From contig CAIZZF010000004.1 in the NCBI GenBank assembly GCA_903937385.1, forward strand, positions 79,809-143,808: a stretch of DNA of 64,000 bases, written 5' to 3'. Below, in pieces: positions 46,060 to 54,008 of the stretch (positions within the stretch are counted from its first letter, which is position 1; each line of letters begins with the position of its first letter). The stretch is from an uncultured Holophagaceae bacterium (lineage in GTDB: Bacteria; Acidobacteriota; Holophagae; Holophagales; Holophagaceae). The notes below the pieces were generated by a model that did not search any database, was not told the DNA's origin, and saw only the letters and a program-made list of their open reading frames with translations. The position numbers were made by a program, and so were the translations under genes.

Positions 46060-46863
46060 ATGCCCCACCTGAAGGTCAATGGCGTCGAGCTGTTCTACGA
46101 GTTCAAGGGTCGGGAGGACGGCGAGCTGCTGATCCTCAACAACGGCGTCTTCATGAACACCGCCTCCTGGGCCTTCCAGCTGCCGGCCCTCTGCCAGCAC
46201 TACCGCGTGCTGACCTACGACATGCGCGGCCAGGGGCGCAGCGAGCATCCCGCCAGCGACTACTCGCTGGAGCTGCACACCGAGGATCTGGTGGCTCTCA
46301 TGGATGCCCTGGACCTGCCCAAGGCGCACATGGTGGGCACCTCCTACGGTGGCGAGCTGAACCTCCTCATGGGCATCCACCATCCGGAGCGCTGCCAGTC
46401 CCTGGTGATCATCGCCTCGGTGTCCCACAGCGACCCCCTGCTGGTGGCCATGATCGAGCGCTGGGCCCTGGCGGCGAAGCTCAACGATGGACCCGCCTTC
46501 TTCCGGCTCATCTACGCGGACGTCTATTCCGAGGCGTTCCTGCAGCAGCGGCCCGAACTCATCCCCATGGCCGAGGCGCGGTACGCGGAGCTGGACCTGC
46601 CCGCCGCCGTGCGCCTCATCGAGAGCTTCCAGCGCTTCAACGTCAAGGCAGACCTGGGGCGGATCGCGGTGCCCACCTGCCTCGTGTCCGCAGAGCTGGA
46701 CCTGCTCAAGCCCCGCCAGTATGGCGAGCTCATGCACCGGGCCATCCCCGGCTCCGAGTTCCACCTGATCCCCGGCGCCGGCCACGTGGTCGTCCTGGAG
46801 AAGGCCGCCGAAGTGAACACCCTGATCCTGGGCTTCCTCGCCAAGCACCCCATGAACCCCTGA
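46060..46863 (+). CDS. Alpha/beta hydrolase
   Basis: A 267-residue cytoplasmic hydrolase of the PcaD/3-oxoadipate enol-lactonase-like group. The catalytic Ser is in VGTSYGGEL near residue 98, the Asp in SAELDLL, and the His in PGAGHVVVLEKA. The oxyanion region is LNNGVFMNTASW, without the usual HG motif. GAGGAGG precedes ATG 46060. As the last gene of the Liv operon it may hydrolyse an ester, lactone or thioester derived from the imported substrate. Confidence 0.85.
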   Translation: MPHLKVNGVELFYEFKGREDGELLILNNGVFMNTASWAFQLPALCQHYRVLTYDMRGQGRSEHPASDYSLELHTEDLVALMDALDLPKAHMVGTSYGGELNLLMGIHHPERCQSLVIIASVSHSDPLLVAMIERWALAAKLNDGPAFFRLIYADVYSEAFLQQRPELIPMAEARYAELDLPAAVRLIESFQRFNVKADLGRIAVPTCLVSAELDLLKPRQYGELMHRAIPGSEFHLIPGAGHVVVLEKAAEVNTLILGFLAKHPMNP

Positions 46864-46960
46864 GCACACTCCCGCTATTACCGAAGCAGGCCCACAGCTG
46901 AGGGCGTGATAGAAAATGGACAAGATCTATCTTCATAGCCCTTTTCTTTATCAGCTTTTA

Positions 46961-47100
46961 ATCGGTGTTCATCGGTGTTCATCGGTGGTTAAAAATTCCT
47001 TTCGATGGAACTGGCGATCAGCCTGGTTGGCCGCCGAATGGGAAAGATGAAAAAGCAAACTCTTTTTTTCAACCACCGATGAACACCGATGAACACCGAT
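46961..47100. repeat. Perfect 30-bp inverted repeat of three 10-nt units
   Basis: Left arm 46961-46990 is ATCGGTGTTC twice and then ATCGGTGGTT. The right arm 47071-47100 is its exact reverse complement (AACCACCGAT, then GAACACCGAT twice). The 80-bp loop is partly A/T-rich. Both arms are tandem arrays of a 10-nt unit. Confidence 0.95.
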
Positions 47101-47295
47101 AAAGGCATGATAAAGAAGAAGAGAATGGGTCTTCATGGCCGTTCTCTTTTTCGGATCATCGCGGAATAGCGTGTGCCAACGCGGGGCGCCTGATGGAAGG
47201 TGCTCTGCGCATTGGGGCCGAGCATCCGGACCAGGTCATCCCTGGCTCAGGGACATCTCCCTTGCGGCACATGGTCCGGACAAAAAAGATGATGG

Positions 47296-47376
47296 ACCGG
47301 TGAGGAACGGTGAGGTCCGGTGAGAAAGAGCCTTAGCTCGTGGCAGTCTCACCGTTCCTCACTGTTCCTCACCGGT
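47296..47376. repeat. 29-bp near-perfect inverted repeat of 10-nt units
   Basis: Left arm 47296-47324 (ACCGGTGAGGAACGGTGAGG and onward) pairs with right arm 47348-47376 (CTCACCGTTCCTCACTGTTC and onward) with three mismatches. Each arm repeats a GGTGAGGAAC-like 10-nt unit about three times. Confidence 0.9.
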
Positions 47377-47552
47377 TTCCTTTGGTTTTATTGCTTTTCT
47401 GGCCCTGGCAGCGGGGCTCGGGCAGGGATGAGGAGAACGGGTTTCCCGGGCTCCAACCTCCACGCTAAAATGCGATGAACCTCTTTTTCAGCTTCTAACG
47501 GGCATTTATCGGTGGCCAATACAGCCCTTCCCTGCAGCCATGGGGTTGACGC

Positions 47553-47984
47553 CTAGGCCTTGAACAGCCACCCGGGCAGCTTGACTTCGGCGGTGCCGTC
47601 CAGGACCACATCACCGGTCTGCTTGGTGATCACGGTGGACAGCCGCGCCTGGCTCTTGGGGAGCAGCTCGGTGATGGTCACGTCCAGGCTCACGGTGTCG
47701 CCAAGAAACACGGGCTGCTTGAAGGAGCAGCACTGGCTCAAGTAGACGGTGCCCATGCCCGGCATCTCCATGCCCAGCACCTTGGAGATCATGCCGAACA
47801 GGATGCCGCCGTGGGCGATGCGCTGGCCAAAGCGGCTGCCGCCGGCCACGGCCTCGTCCAGGTGGATCGGATTGCAGTCTCCACTCACTTCGGCAAAGGC
47901 CCGGACCAGCCGGTCATCGATCAGCTGCTCGTAGCGGAAGGTCTGCCCGACCTGGAAGGCCGATGGCGTTTCTCGTGCGTTCAT
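47553..47984 (-). CDS. MaoC-like enoyl-CoA hydratase
   Basis: A 143-residue hot-dog-fold protein of the (R)-specific enoyl-CoA hydratase type. The catalytic dyad is in VSGDCNPIHLDE (Asp and His, residues near 35-42), and RIAHGGILFGMIS follows as expected. It hydrates 2-enoyl-CoA to (R)-3-hydroxyacyl-CoA. ATG 47984 has AAAGGA upstream. It is 55 bp after the CoA-transferase gene on the same strand and ends the regulator-transferase-hydratase operon. Confidence 0.9.
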   Translation of the reverse strand: MNARETPSAFQVGQTFRYEQLIDDRLVRAFAEVSGDCNPIHLDEAVAGGSRFGQRIAHGGILFGMISKVLGMEMPGMGTVYLSQCCSFKQPVFLGDTVSLDVTITELLPKSQARLSTVITKQTGDVVLDGTAEVKLPGWLFKA

Positions 47985-48020
47985 GGTGGCGTCCTTTATG
48001 GCGTGTTGGTCTTTTCATGG

Positions 48021-48045
48021 CTCTGATCGCAGAAGGCGATCAGAG
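48021..48045 (-). terminator. Hairpin at the CoA-transferase stop codon
   Basis: CTCTGATCGC (48021-48030) and GCGATCAGAG (48036-48045) form a 10-bp perfect stem with a 5-nt loop at the end of the CoA-transferase gene. No T-run follows, so it is more likely an mRNA-stabilising or attenuating element before the MaoC gene than a full terminator. Confidence 0.5.
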
Positions 48046-49347
48046 ATAGCCCAGCGCCTTGGCCTTGGCCGTGAGCTCTTCCCGGAAGGCCGGGTCGGCG
48101 ACCTGGATGAGGGCGGTCGTGCGCTCCCGGACGGTCCGGCCGCGCAGGCGCGCCACGCCGTGCTCGGTCACCACGTGGTCCACGTGCGAGCGGTGCAGGG
48201 TCACGGCCGAGCCCTCGAGGAGCGTGGGCGTGATGGTGGACACCGTGCCGTTCCGGGCCGTGCTGTAGCAGGCGATGATGCTCTTGCCGAGGCCATCGAA
48301 GCCGGCCACCGCACCCTGGGCCGTGTCCGACTGACCGCCGGTGCCGGAGTACTGGTTGGTGCCGATGGACTCGCTGGCCACCTGGCCCGTGAAATCCACG
48401 GAGATGCAGGTGTTGATGGAGACCATCTTCGAGTTCTGCGCCACCACGGACGGGTTGTTGACCCAGCTGCCGCGCTGGAACTCCACGGCCAGGTTGTCGT
48501 CCAGCCAGTCGTAGAACTTCCGCGAACCCATGGCGAAGGTCGTGATGAACTTGCCCGGCTTCAGGGCCTTGCGGGCATTGGTGATGACGCCCAGCTCGTA
48601 GAGCTCCATCATGGAATCCACCAGCATCTCGGTGTGGACGCCCAGGTCCTGCTTGCCCTTGAGGGCCATGGCCGCGGCGTTGGGAATGCCGCCAATGCCG
48701 AGCTGGATGGTGGAGCCGTCCTCCACCAGCTCGGCGATGTGCGCGCCGATGGCGAGGTCGGTCTCATTGGGTTTCGGGGCTGGCAGGGACGGCACGTCCT
48801 GGTCGTGCTCCACGAAGTAGTCCACCTTCGAGACGTGCACCTGGGTGTCGCCGAAGGTCCGCGGGAGGCGGGGGTTCACCTCGAGGATGACGAGGCGGGC
48901 GTGATCCATGATGTCCTTCTCGTAGGTGATGCCCAGCGAGAGGGAGACGAAGCCGTGCTTGTCCGGCGGCGTGCAGGTGCCGAAGAACACGTCGGGCCGG
49001 TGGGCGTGGATGCGGTCCGTGGCGGCCCGGTGCAGCATGTTGGGCACGTAGGTCACGGTGCCCGTGCCGGCCTTGAGGGCCGCGCGCGATCCCGGGGCGT
49101 GGAACCACGAGGCCAGCTCGAAGTGGCCCTGCATCTCCTTCTTCATGTAGAAGTCGTATTCCTTCAGCGTGAGCACGGAGAAGACCCGCACGTTCTCCAC
49201 GCGGTCGGCCACGATGTGGAAGCGGGCCATGCAGCCCTGGGGCTCCGAGGCGCACTGGGCGACGATGACGTCGTTGTCGCTGGCGATGTGGGAGACGGCC
49301 TCGTCGATGGCGATGAGCTTGCTGCGGTAGATGTCCTGGGGGTTCAT
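48040..49347 (-). CDS. Acetyl-CoA hydrolase/CoA-transferase family protein
   Basis: A 435-residue family I CoA-transferase resembling 4-hydroxybutyrate/butyrate:acetyl-CoA CoA-transferases. The catalytic Glu is in VASESIGTNQYSGTGGQSD near residue 245; IQLGIGGIPNAA and the C-terminal VTEHGVARLRGRT blocks are in place. It would activate a carboxylic acid with CoA from acetyl-CoA (or another acyl-CoA) without ATP. AAGGAGTTGCC precedes ATG 49347, which overlaps the regulator stop by 4 nt. A hairpin (48021-48045) covers the stop codon. Confidence 0.9.
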   Translation of the reverse strand: MNPQDIYRSKLIAIDEAVSHIASDNDVIVAQCASEPQGCMARFHIVADRVENVRVFSVLTLKEYDFYMKKEMQGHFELASWFHAPGSRAALKAGTGTVTYVPNMLHRAATDRIHAHRPDVFFGTCTPPDKHGFVSLSLGITYEKDIMDHARLVILEVNPRLPRTFGDTQVHVSKVDYFVEHDQDVPSLPAPKPNETDLAIGAHIAELVEDGSTIQLGIGGIPNAAAMALKGKQDLGVHTEMLVDSMMELYELGVITNARKALKPGKFITTFAMGSRKFYDWLDDNLAVEFQRGSWVNNPSVVAQNSKMVSINTCISVDFTGQVASESIGTNQYSGTGGQSDTAQGAVAGFDGLGKSIIACYSTARNGTVSTITPTLLEGSAVTLHRSHVDHVVTEHGVARLRGRTVRERTTALIQVADPAFREELTAKAKALGYL

Positions 49348-50528
49348 GGCAACTCCTTGGGAGAGAGAAAAGAGGATAGACCCTGAGAGAGGTAGCCGCC
49401 GATGGCTTCGACGAGGGCCCGGGCGTTCACGGGCGAGGCGTCGAAGGCGGTCTCCAGGCCAAAATAGTGGGCAATGCCCATGAGGTACTCGATGGCCGTC
49501 TCCTCGTCCAGCCCGGGGCAGGTGGCGGTGATCCGGAGGGCCGGGGCCCGGCGGCGGTAGCCTGCGGCGAAGGCTCCGTAGTAGTCGCGCACCGTGGCGG
49601 GGAGGACGAACTCCGCCTCCCGGACGATGTTGTAGCAGTGCTTGTCGATGGATAGGTAGACCAGCCACAGCCACAGCCCACGGAGCTCGAACTCCAGGGC
49701 ATTGAGGTCCGCCGTGCCGGCGGCTGCCAGGTTCGTGGCGATGAAGGCCCGGGCGTCATGGCCCACCTGCCCGATCAGCTCCGCGTAGAAGGCCTCCTTG
49801 GAGTCGAAGTAGGTGTAGAAGGCCCCCACGGACAGCTGCGCCCCGTCCGTGACTTCATGGATGTTGGTCTCGAAGTAGCCCTTCTCCCCGAAGAGCCGAC
49901 GGCCCGACTGCAGCAGGCGCTCACGCACTCCCGCCTCCAGCATCAACGGCAGGGGAGTGGCGGTGCCGCCGAAGACTTTGGCCGGATCCATCGCGAGGCC
50001 CCGGAAGAGTCCGCTCGTGAGGATGCCGCAGACCGCGTCGAGCTGGATGGGGGCACTCCGGGTGGCCCAGCGGATCGAGCAGAACCGCAAGCCGCCGAAG
50101 GCGAAGAGGTACTCCGCCAGCCCAACCTCCCGGCCCAGGGCCGCGCTGAGGCTGCGCTGGTAGATGGCCACCAGCCGCTGCTCGTAGTCGAAGTAGCGAT
50201 ACTGCCCCTCGCGGAAGACCGAGACCAAGTCCGCGTGCTCCTCGGAGAATCGGAACATCGCCTCGGCGATGCCCCGCACGCGCTCCTCGGGCGTGGCCCC
50301 CTCCACCTGCTCCATGGCCTCGCGGACCTGGTCCAGCACCCGCCCGAGGATGACCTTGAAGAGCATCTCCTTCCCGTCGAAGTAGCGGTAGAAGATGCCG
50401 TTCGACAGGCCGGCCTCGCGGCAGATCTCGGCCACGGAGACCGTGCCATACCACTTCTGCGAGAAGAGCCGCACCGCCGCCGCCACCAGGCGCTCAGCCG
50501 TCTCCGCTCTGCCTCGGCCCTGCCGCAT
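49344..50528 (-). CDS. Tandem double-TetR transcriptional regulator
   Basis: A 394-residue protein, twice the normal TetR length, built from two full TetR units. HTH 1 is at about 28-60 (TVSVAEICREAGLSNGIFYR, then YFDGKEMLF) and HTH 2 at about 222-255 (TNIHEVTDGAQLSVGAFYTY, then FDSKEAFY), each followed by an alpha-helical ligand domain. A single chain could thus mimic a TetR dimer. Its stop overlaps the CoA-transferase start (ATGA), so it heads that operon, and it is divergent from the second KAS-like gene. A dyad suited to TetR binding lies 40 bp upstream of its start. Confidence 0.88.
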   Translation of the reverse strand: MRQGRGRAETAERLVAAAVRLFSQKWYGTVSVAEICREAGLSNGIFYRYFDGKEMLFKVILGRVLDQVREAMEQVEGATPEERVRGIAEAMFRFSEEHADLVSVFREGQYRYFDYEQRLVAIYQRSLSAALGREVGLAEYLFAFGGLRFCSIRWATRSAPIQLDAVCGILTSGLFRGLAMDPAKVFGGTATPLPLMLEAGVRERLLQSGRRLFGEKGYFETNIHEVTDGAQLSVGAFYTYFDSKEAFYAELIGQVGHDARAFIATNLAAAGTADLNALEFELRGLWLWLVYLSIDKHCYNIVREAEFVLPATVRDYYGAFAAGYRRRAPALRITATCPGLDEETAIEYLMGIAHYFGLETAFDASPVNARALVEAIGGYLSQGLSSFLSPKELP

Positions 50529-50567
50529 CGGGAAGCCCTTCGCCCGGGTCCGGCCGGGTTCAAGAAA

Positions 50568-50590
50568 GTGAGAGTTGATTCGTTACTCAC
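50568..50590. promoter_or_regulatory. Candidate TetR operator in the divergent promoter region
   Basis: GTGAGAGTTGATTCGTTACT followed by CAC is a 23-bp interrupted dyad with GTGAG/CTCAC ends. It lies between the tandem-TetR gene and the KAS-like gene. Size and symmetry suit a TetR-type site that would control both directions. This is a sequence-pattern inference. Confidence 0.5.
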
Positions 50591-50640
50591 GGAAGTGTAG
50601 GAGCGTATGAGGGGTCAGACAAGGGGAAAGGCGGCTCTGA

Positions 50641-50666
50641 GAAATTTTTATAAAGCCAAAAATTTC
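50641..50666. promoter_or_regulatory. A/T-rich dyad upstream of the second KAS-like gene
   Basis: GAAATTTTT (50641-50649) and AAAAATTTC (50658-50666) form a perfect 9-bp inverted repeat in an A/T-rich tract 86 bp before the start at 50752. It may be a promoter element or an operator. The composition contrasts sharply with the GC-rich genes on both sides. Confidence 0.45.
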
Positions 50667-50751
50667 TATAAACCTACAAATTCATCCTTGAGGTCTCGCC
50701 TGAATGGACGAAAATAGATTGAGAGATGATTCATTTCTTATGGAGGCTCCA

Positions 50752-51765
50752 ATGCATGTCGGCATCACTGGGTTTGGCACCTGGCTCCCCCCCGGTCGGG
50801 TGACCGCCGCGGACCTCGCCGCCGCCACGGGCATCCCTGAGAACGTCATCGCCCTGAAGTTCGGCGTGAAGGGCAAGACCGTCGCCGGCCCTGGCGAGAC
50901 CACGGCCTTCATGGGGCTGGCCGCCGCCCGCAAGGCGCTGGACTCCGCCGGCATCGAGGGCGGCGAGGTCGACTTGGTGATCTGGTGCGGCGCCCAGCAC
51001 AAGGACTACCCCTGCTGGCTGGCTGGCCTGTACGTGGCCAACCAGATTGGCGCGAAGAAGGCCTGGAGCTTCGACATGGAGGCCATGTGCGGCTCCATGA
51101 TGGCCGCCCTGGACGTGGCCAAGGCCCTCATGGTCACGCACCCCGAGCTGAACCACGTGCTCCTCGTGTCGGGCTACCGCAACAACGACCTCATCGACAT
51201 CTCCGTGCCCGAGACCCGCTTCATGCTCGACATCGGCTCCGGCGGCTCGGCCGTGGTGCTGAAGAAGAACGCGGGCCGCAACGCCATCCTGGCCTCGGCC
51301 TTCCGCGGCGACGGCTCCCTCTCTGAGATGTGCATCGTACCCACCCTCGGCACCAAGGCCTGGCCGCCCGCGGCGGAAGACGTGGCCAAGGCCCACTTCA
51401 TCGTGCCCGACGAGGAGGCCTTCAAGGCCAAGCTGGGCGAGGTCACCATGCCCAACTTCTACGCGGTGATCCGGGAGGCGATGAAGCTGTCGGGCCTGCC
51501 CGAGGACGGCCTGGACTACCTCGCCATCCTGCACTTCAAGAAGAGCGCCCACGATGCGGTGCTGGCGGAGCTGGGCCTGCGGGCCGACCAGAGCACCTAC
51601 CTTGACGACTACGGCCACCTCGGCCAGAACGATCAGGTTCTCTCCCTTGAACTCGGGCTGCGGGACGGCAAGATCAAGGACGGATCCCGCCTGGTGTTCG
51701 TGGGTGCGGGTCTTGGCTTCGTCTGGGCCGCCACGGCCATCCAGTGGGGCCCCTATGCTGAGTGA
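50752..51765 (+). CDS. KAS III/HMG-CoA-synthase-like thiolase-fold protein
   Basis: A 337-residue thiolase-fold protein starting MHVGITGFGTWLPPGRVTAA. The nucleophilic Cys is in FDMEAMCGSMMAAL near residue 112. The His region reads LAILHFKKSAHDAVL, with a His one position from the canonical place, and the Asn region GNTS is replaced by GHLGQND. It therefore differs from both FabH and the protein at 36.0 kb, though the two are distant relatives. GGAGG lies 5 nt upstream of ATG 50752; an in-frame start at 50704 lacks this. It is divergent from the tandem-TetR gene and precedes a hydrolase gene by 9 bp. Confidence 0.8.
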   Translation: MHVGITGFGTWLPPGRVTAADLAAATGIPENVIALKFGVKGKTVAGPGETTAFMGLAAARKALDSAGIEGGEVDLVIWCGAQHKDYPCWLAGLYVANQIGAKKAWSFDMEAMCGSMMAALDVAKALMVTHPELNHVLLVSGYRNNDLIDISVPETRFMLDIGSGGSAVVLKKNAGRNAILASAFRGDGSLSEMCIVPTLGTKAWPPAAEDVAKAHFIVPDEEAFKAKLGEVTMPNFYAVIREAMKLSGLPEDGLDYLAILHFKKSAHDAVLAELGLRADQSTYLDDYGHLGQNDQVLSLELGLRDGKIKDGSRLVFVGAGLGFVWAATAIQWGPYAE

Positions 51766-51774
51766 GGCGTAACC

Positions 51775-52683
51775 ATGGCAGCGATCTGGATCTTCAGCTT
51801 CCTCCTCCTGGGTGTGGCCCTCCTCGCCGTGGCGGTGGGCGGCTGGCTGTTCCTCAAGCGGCCCCTGACGGTGCTGGCCTGGGGTACGCGGCGCTCCCTG
51901 GCCGCGTCTGGCCTGAAGAAGATCACGGTGCCGACCTCCGTCGGCCCCCAGACCGCCTTCGTGGGCGGGTCGGGTCCGCTGCTGGTATTGATCCACGGGG
52001 CCGGCGACCACGCGGGCACCTGGGCCGCGGCCGCGAAGGACTTGGTGAAAGACCACACCCTCCTGATCCCCGATCTTGCCGGCCACGGCGAGAGCGCTCC
52101 ACCGACAGGCCCCATCGAGACGGCCCAGATCTATGCCGGCCTGGTGGCGGTGATCGCGAGCCAGGCCCAGGGCCAACCCGTGACGCTCGTGGGCAACTCC
52201 CTCGGCGCCTGGATGGCCATGATCCTGGCGGGGCGCCAGCCCGAGACGGTGGCGCGCGTCATCGCCGTGAACGGCGGCCCCCTGCCCGGCAGCAGCACCC
52301 ATGTCCGGCTGCTCCCCGCCAACCGCCAGGAGGCCCGGGAGACCATGGCCCAGCTGCGGGATGCGACCAGCCGACCCATTCCCGATTACGTCCTGGATGA
52401 CCTGGTGCGAACCGCCAAGACCGGCCCCCTGGCCCGCTTCGCCGGCACCGCCCTCAGCATGGGCGCCTGGCTGCTCACCGAGGAACAGCTGCGGGAACTC
52501 GGCCAGCCGGTGCGGCTGGTCTGGGGTGCCGCCGACCAGCTGATGCCCCTGGACTACGCCCAGCGCATGCTGAACGTCCTGCCTGACGCGAAGCTCCTGC
52601 CCGTCGAGCGCAGCGGACACGTCCCCCAGATGGAGGCCCCGGCCCGCTTCCGGGCGGCCCTGCGGGCAGCCCTCGCGGACTGA
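51775..52683 (+). CDS. Membrane-anchored alpha/beta hydrolase
   Basis: A 302-residue hydrolase with an N-terminal membrane helix (IWIFSFLLLGVALLAVAVGGWLF). The alpha/beta core has LIHGAGDHAGTW for the oxyanion hole, the nucleophile in VGNSLGAWMAM near residue 142, an Asp in WGAADQLMPLDY and the His in RSGHVPQMEAP. It probably cleaves an ester or thioester at the cytoplasmic or periplasmic membrane face. It starts 9 bp after the KAS-like gene. It also lies upstream of bioDA, so an esterase role in pimelate supply is conceivable, but nothing in it is specific for that. Confidence 0.82.
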   Translation: MAAIWIFSFLLLGVALLAVAVGGWLFLKRPLTVLAWGTRRSLAASGLKKITVPTSVGPQTAFVGGSGPLLVLIHGAGDHAGTWAAAAKDLVKDHTLLIPDLAGHGESAPPTGPIETAQIYAGLVAVIASQAQGQPVTLVGNSLGAWMAMILAGRQPETVARVIAVNGGPLPGSSTHVRLLPANRQEARETMAQLRDATSRPIPDYVLDDLVRTAKTGPLARFAGTALSMGAWLLTEEQLRELGQPVRLVWGAADQLMPLDYAQRMLNVLPDAKLLPVERSGHVPQMEAPARFRAALRAALAD

Positions 52684-52744
52684 TCCCCCGGCGCGCTCGC
52701 GGCCGACCTGTGGGAGAATCCCTGGGTCTGTCTTGGAGGTGCCC

Positions 52745-53359
52745 TTGGACCGCAACCTGCTCTTCGCCCTGGTCGGTGGCCTGGTGGCTGGCTTCCTGGC
52801 GGGCTATGCCGTGGCCGGTGGGTTCTCCTCCCCGGAGGCCACGCCCGCCCCGATGAACGCGGCCCCGGTGGCCCTGGCGCCTTCCCTGGGGGGCGGCATG
52901 CCCACCGCCGGCGCCATGCCCAGCGGACCGGCCCTCCCCAGCGCCGAAGCGCAGGCCCGCATCTCCCGGGCCGAGGCCGCCGTCCTGGCCGATCCCAAGA
53001 ACCACGATGCCTGGATCTCCCTCGGCAACGACTACTTCGACATCCACCAAGCCCAGAAGTCCGTGGACGCCTACAGCAAGGCCCTGGCCATCCAGCCCAA
53101 CGATCCCAACGTCCTCACGGACCAGGGCGTGATGTACCGCGAGCTGCGGAAGTTCGACCAGGCCGTGGCCAACTTCCAGAAGGCCAGCAAGCTGGATCCC
53201 ACCCATGTGCAGAGCCTCTTCAACCTCGGAGTGGTCTACAGCTCGGACCTCAACAAGCCCGACGAGGCCGCCAAGGCCTGGAACCGCGTGATCACCCTGG
53301 CGCCGAACAGCGAGCAGGCCGGTCAGGCCCGGCAGATGCTGAGCGCGCTGGTGAAGTAG
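52745..53359 (+). CDS. Membrane-anchored TPR protein
   Basis: A 204-residue protein with one N-terminal hydrophobic helix (LLFALVGGLVAGFLAGYAVAG), a Pro/Ala/Gly-rich linker and about three tetratricopeptide repeats from residue 70 (WISLGNDYFDIHQAQKSVDA, PNVLTDQGVMYRELRKFDQA, VQSLFNLGVVYSSDLNKPDE). Start TTG 52745 has GGAGG 5 nt upstream; another TTG at 52733 is in frame but poorly placed. It is a likely protein-interaction scaffold. bioD follows after 22 bp, so it may share the biotin transcript. Confidence 0.8.
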   Translation: MDRNLLFALVGGLVAGFLAGYAVAGGFSSPEATPAPMNAAPVALAPSLGGGMPTAGAMPSGPALPSAEAQARISRAEAAVLADPKNHDAWISLGNDYFDIHQAQKSVDAYSKALAIQPNDPNVLTDQGVMYRELRKFDQAVANFQKASKLDPTHVQSLFNLGVVYSSDLNKPDEAAKAWNRVITLAPNSEQAGQARQMLSALVK

Positions 53360-53381
53360 GACCGGCTTCCACGCCGGCGCC

Positions 53382-53990
53382 ATGCTGGACCTGTATCAGC
53401 TTCCTTCCTCCCTCTGGATCCTGGGCACCGGGACCGGTGTGGGGAAGACCCATGTCTCCTCGCGCATCGCCGGGGCCTGGGCAGCCGCAGGTCCCGTGAC
53501 CTACCGCAAGCCCTTTCAGACCGGCGTGACCGGTCCGGACGATCCCGGCGCCGACGCCGCAGCCCTCGCAGGCCCCAACCTCTCGACCGAGACCCACCTT
53601 CTGCTCCGCGCACCGCTGTCCCCCCTGGCTGCAGCCCGCCAGGAGGGGCGCACCCTCGACCTGGAAGCCGCCGCGGTCTGGTGCGCCCGACCCGCGGAGG
53701 GCCGCATCCTGCTGGAGGGCGTGGGGGGACTCATGGTGCCCCTGGCGCCGAAGGTCCACTTCCTGGCCTGGGCCACGGAGCTGAAGCTCCCCTGCGTGCT
53801 GGTGGCCGCGGGCGGCCTGGGCACCCTGAACCACACGCTGCTCAGCGCCGAGGCCCTCATGCTGCGTGGCTGGCGCCTGGAAGCCATCCTCGTGAACCCC
53901 GGCGCCGACGGCACCTGCCCCGAGGTGGCCGAGGCGAACGCCGCCCTGCTGCGCGAGTTCCTGCCGGTGCCGGTGCACGTCCTCGACTGA
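53382..53990 (+). CDS. bioD: Dethiobiotin synthetase
   Basis: ATP-dependent carboxylation and ring closure of diaminopelargonate to dethiobiotin. The 202-residue protein has the P-loop GTGTGVGKTHVSSR at about 15-28, the substrate-binding Lys/Thr in RKPFQTG near 45, and the EGVGGLMVPL motif near 112. It is followed 18 bp later by bioA, the preceding enzyme of the pathway. bioF is 19 kb away. Confidence 0.92.
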   Translation: MLDLYQLPSSLWILGTGTGVGKTHVSSRIAGAWAAAGPVTYRKPFQTGVTGPDDPGADAAALAGPNLSTETHLLLRAPLSPLAAARQEGRTLDLEAAAVWCARPAEGRILLEGVGGLMVPLAPKVHFLAWATELKLPCVLVAAGGLGTLNHTLLSAEALMLRGWRLEAILVNPGADGTCPEVAEANAALLREFLPVPVHVLD

Positions 53991-54008
53991 GCCCTCTACA
54001 CTGGTCCG

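Larger units (their letters stand above)
46864..47552. other. Non-coding stretch dominated by inverted repeats
   Basis: About 690 bp between the Liv operon and the converging MaoC gene. It contains two long inverted repeats (46961-47100 and 47296-47376, listed separately) and A/T-rich spacer. Further fragments match the same style: ACGGGCATTTATCGGTGG near 47498-47515, and GAATGGGTCTTCATGGCCGTTCTC near 47123-47146 against ATCTTCATAGCCCTTTTC near 46929-46946. No convincing gene: the longest open frames are short and repeat-derived. No tRNA was recognised. Confidence 0.75.

Noticed and set aside
46961..47376. Possible CRISPR array, because of repeated 10-nt units
   Set aside because: Units are contiguous without spacers, and arms are inverted to each other; there are no cas genes nearby.
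51775..52683. BioH-type pimeloyl-ACP methyl ester esterase
   Set aside because: The nucleophile motif is GNSLGAW rather than GWSLGG, and the protein has an N-terminal membrane anchor that BioH lacks.
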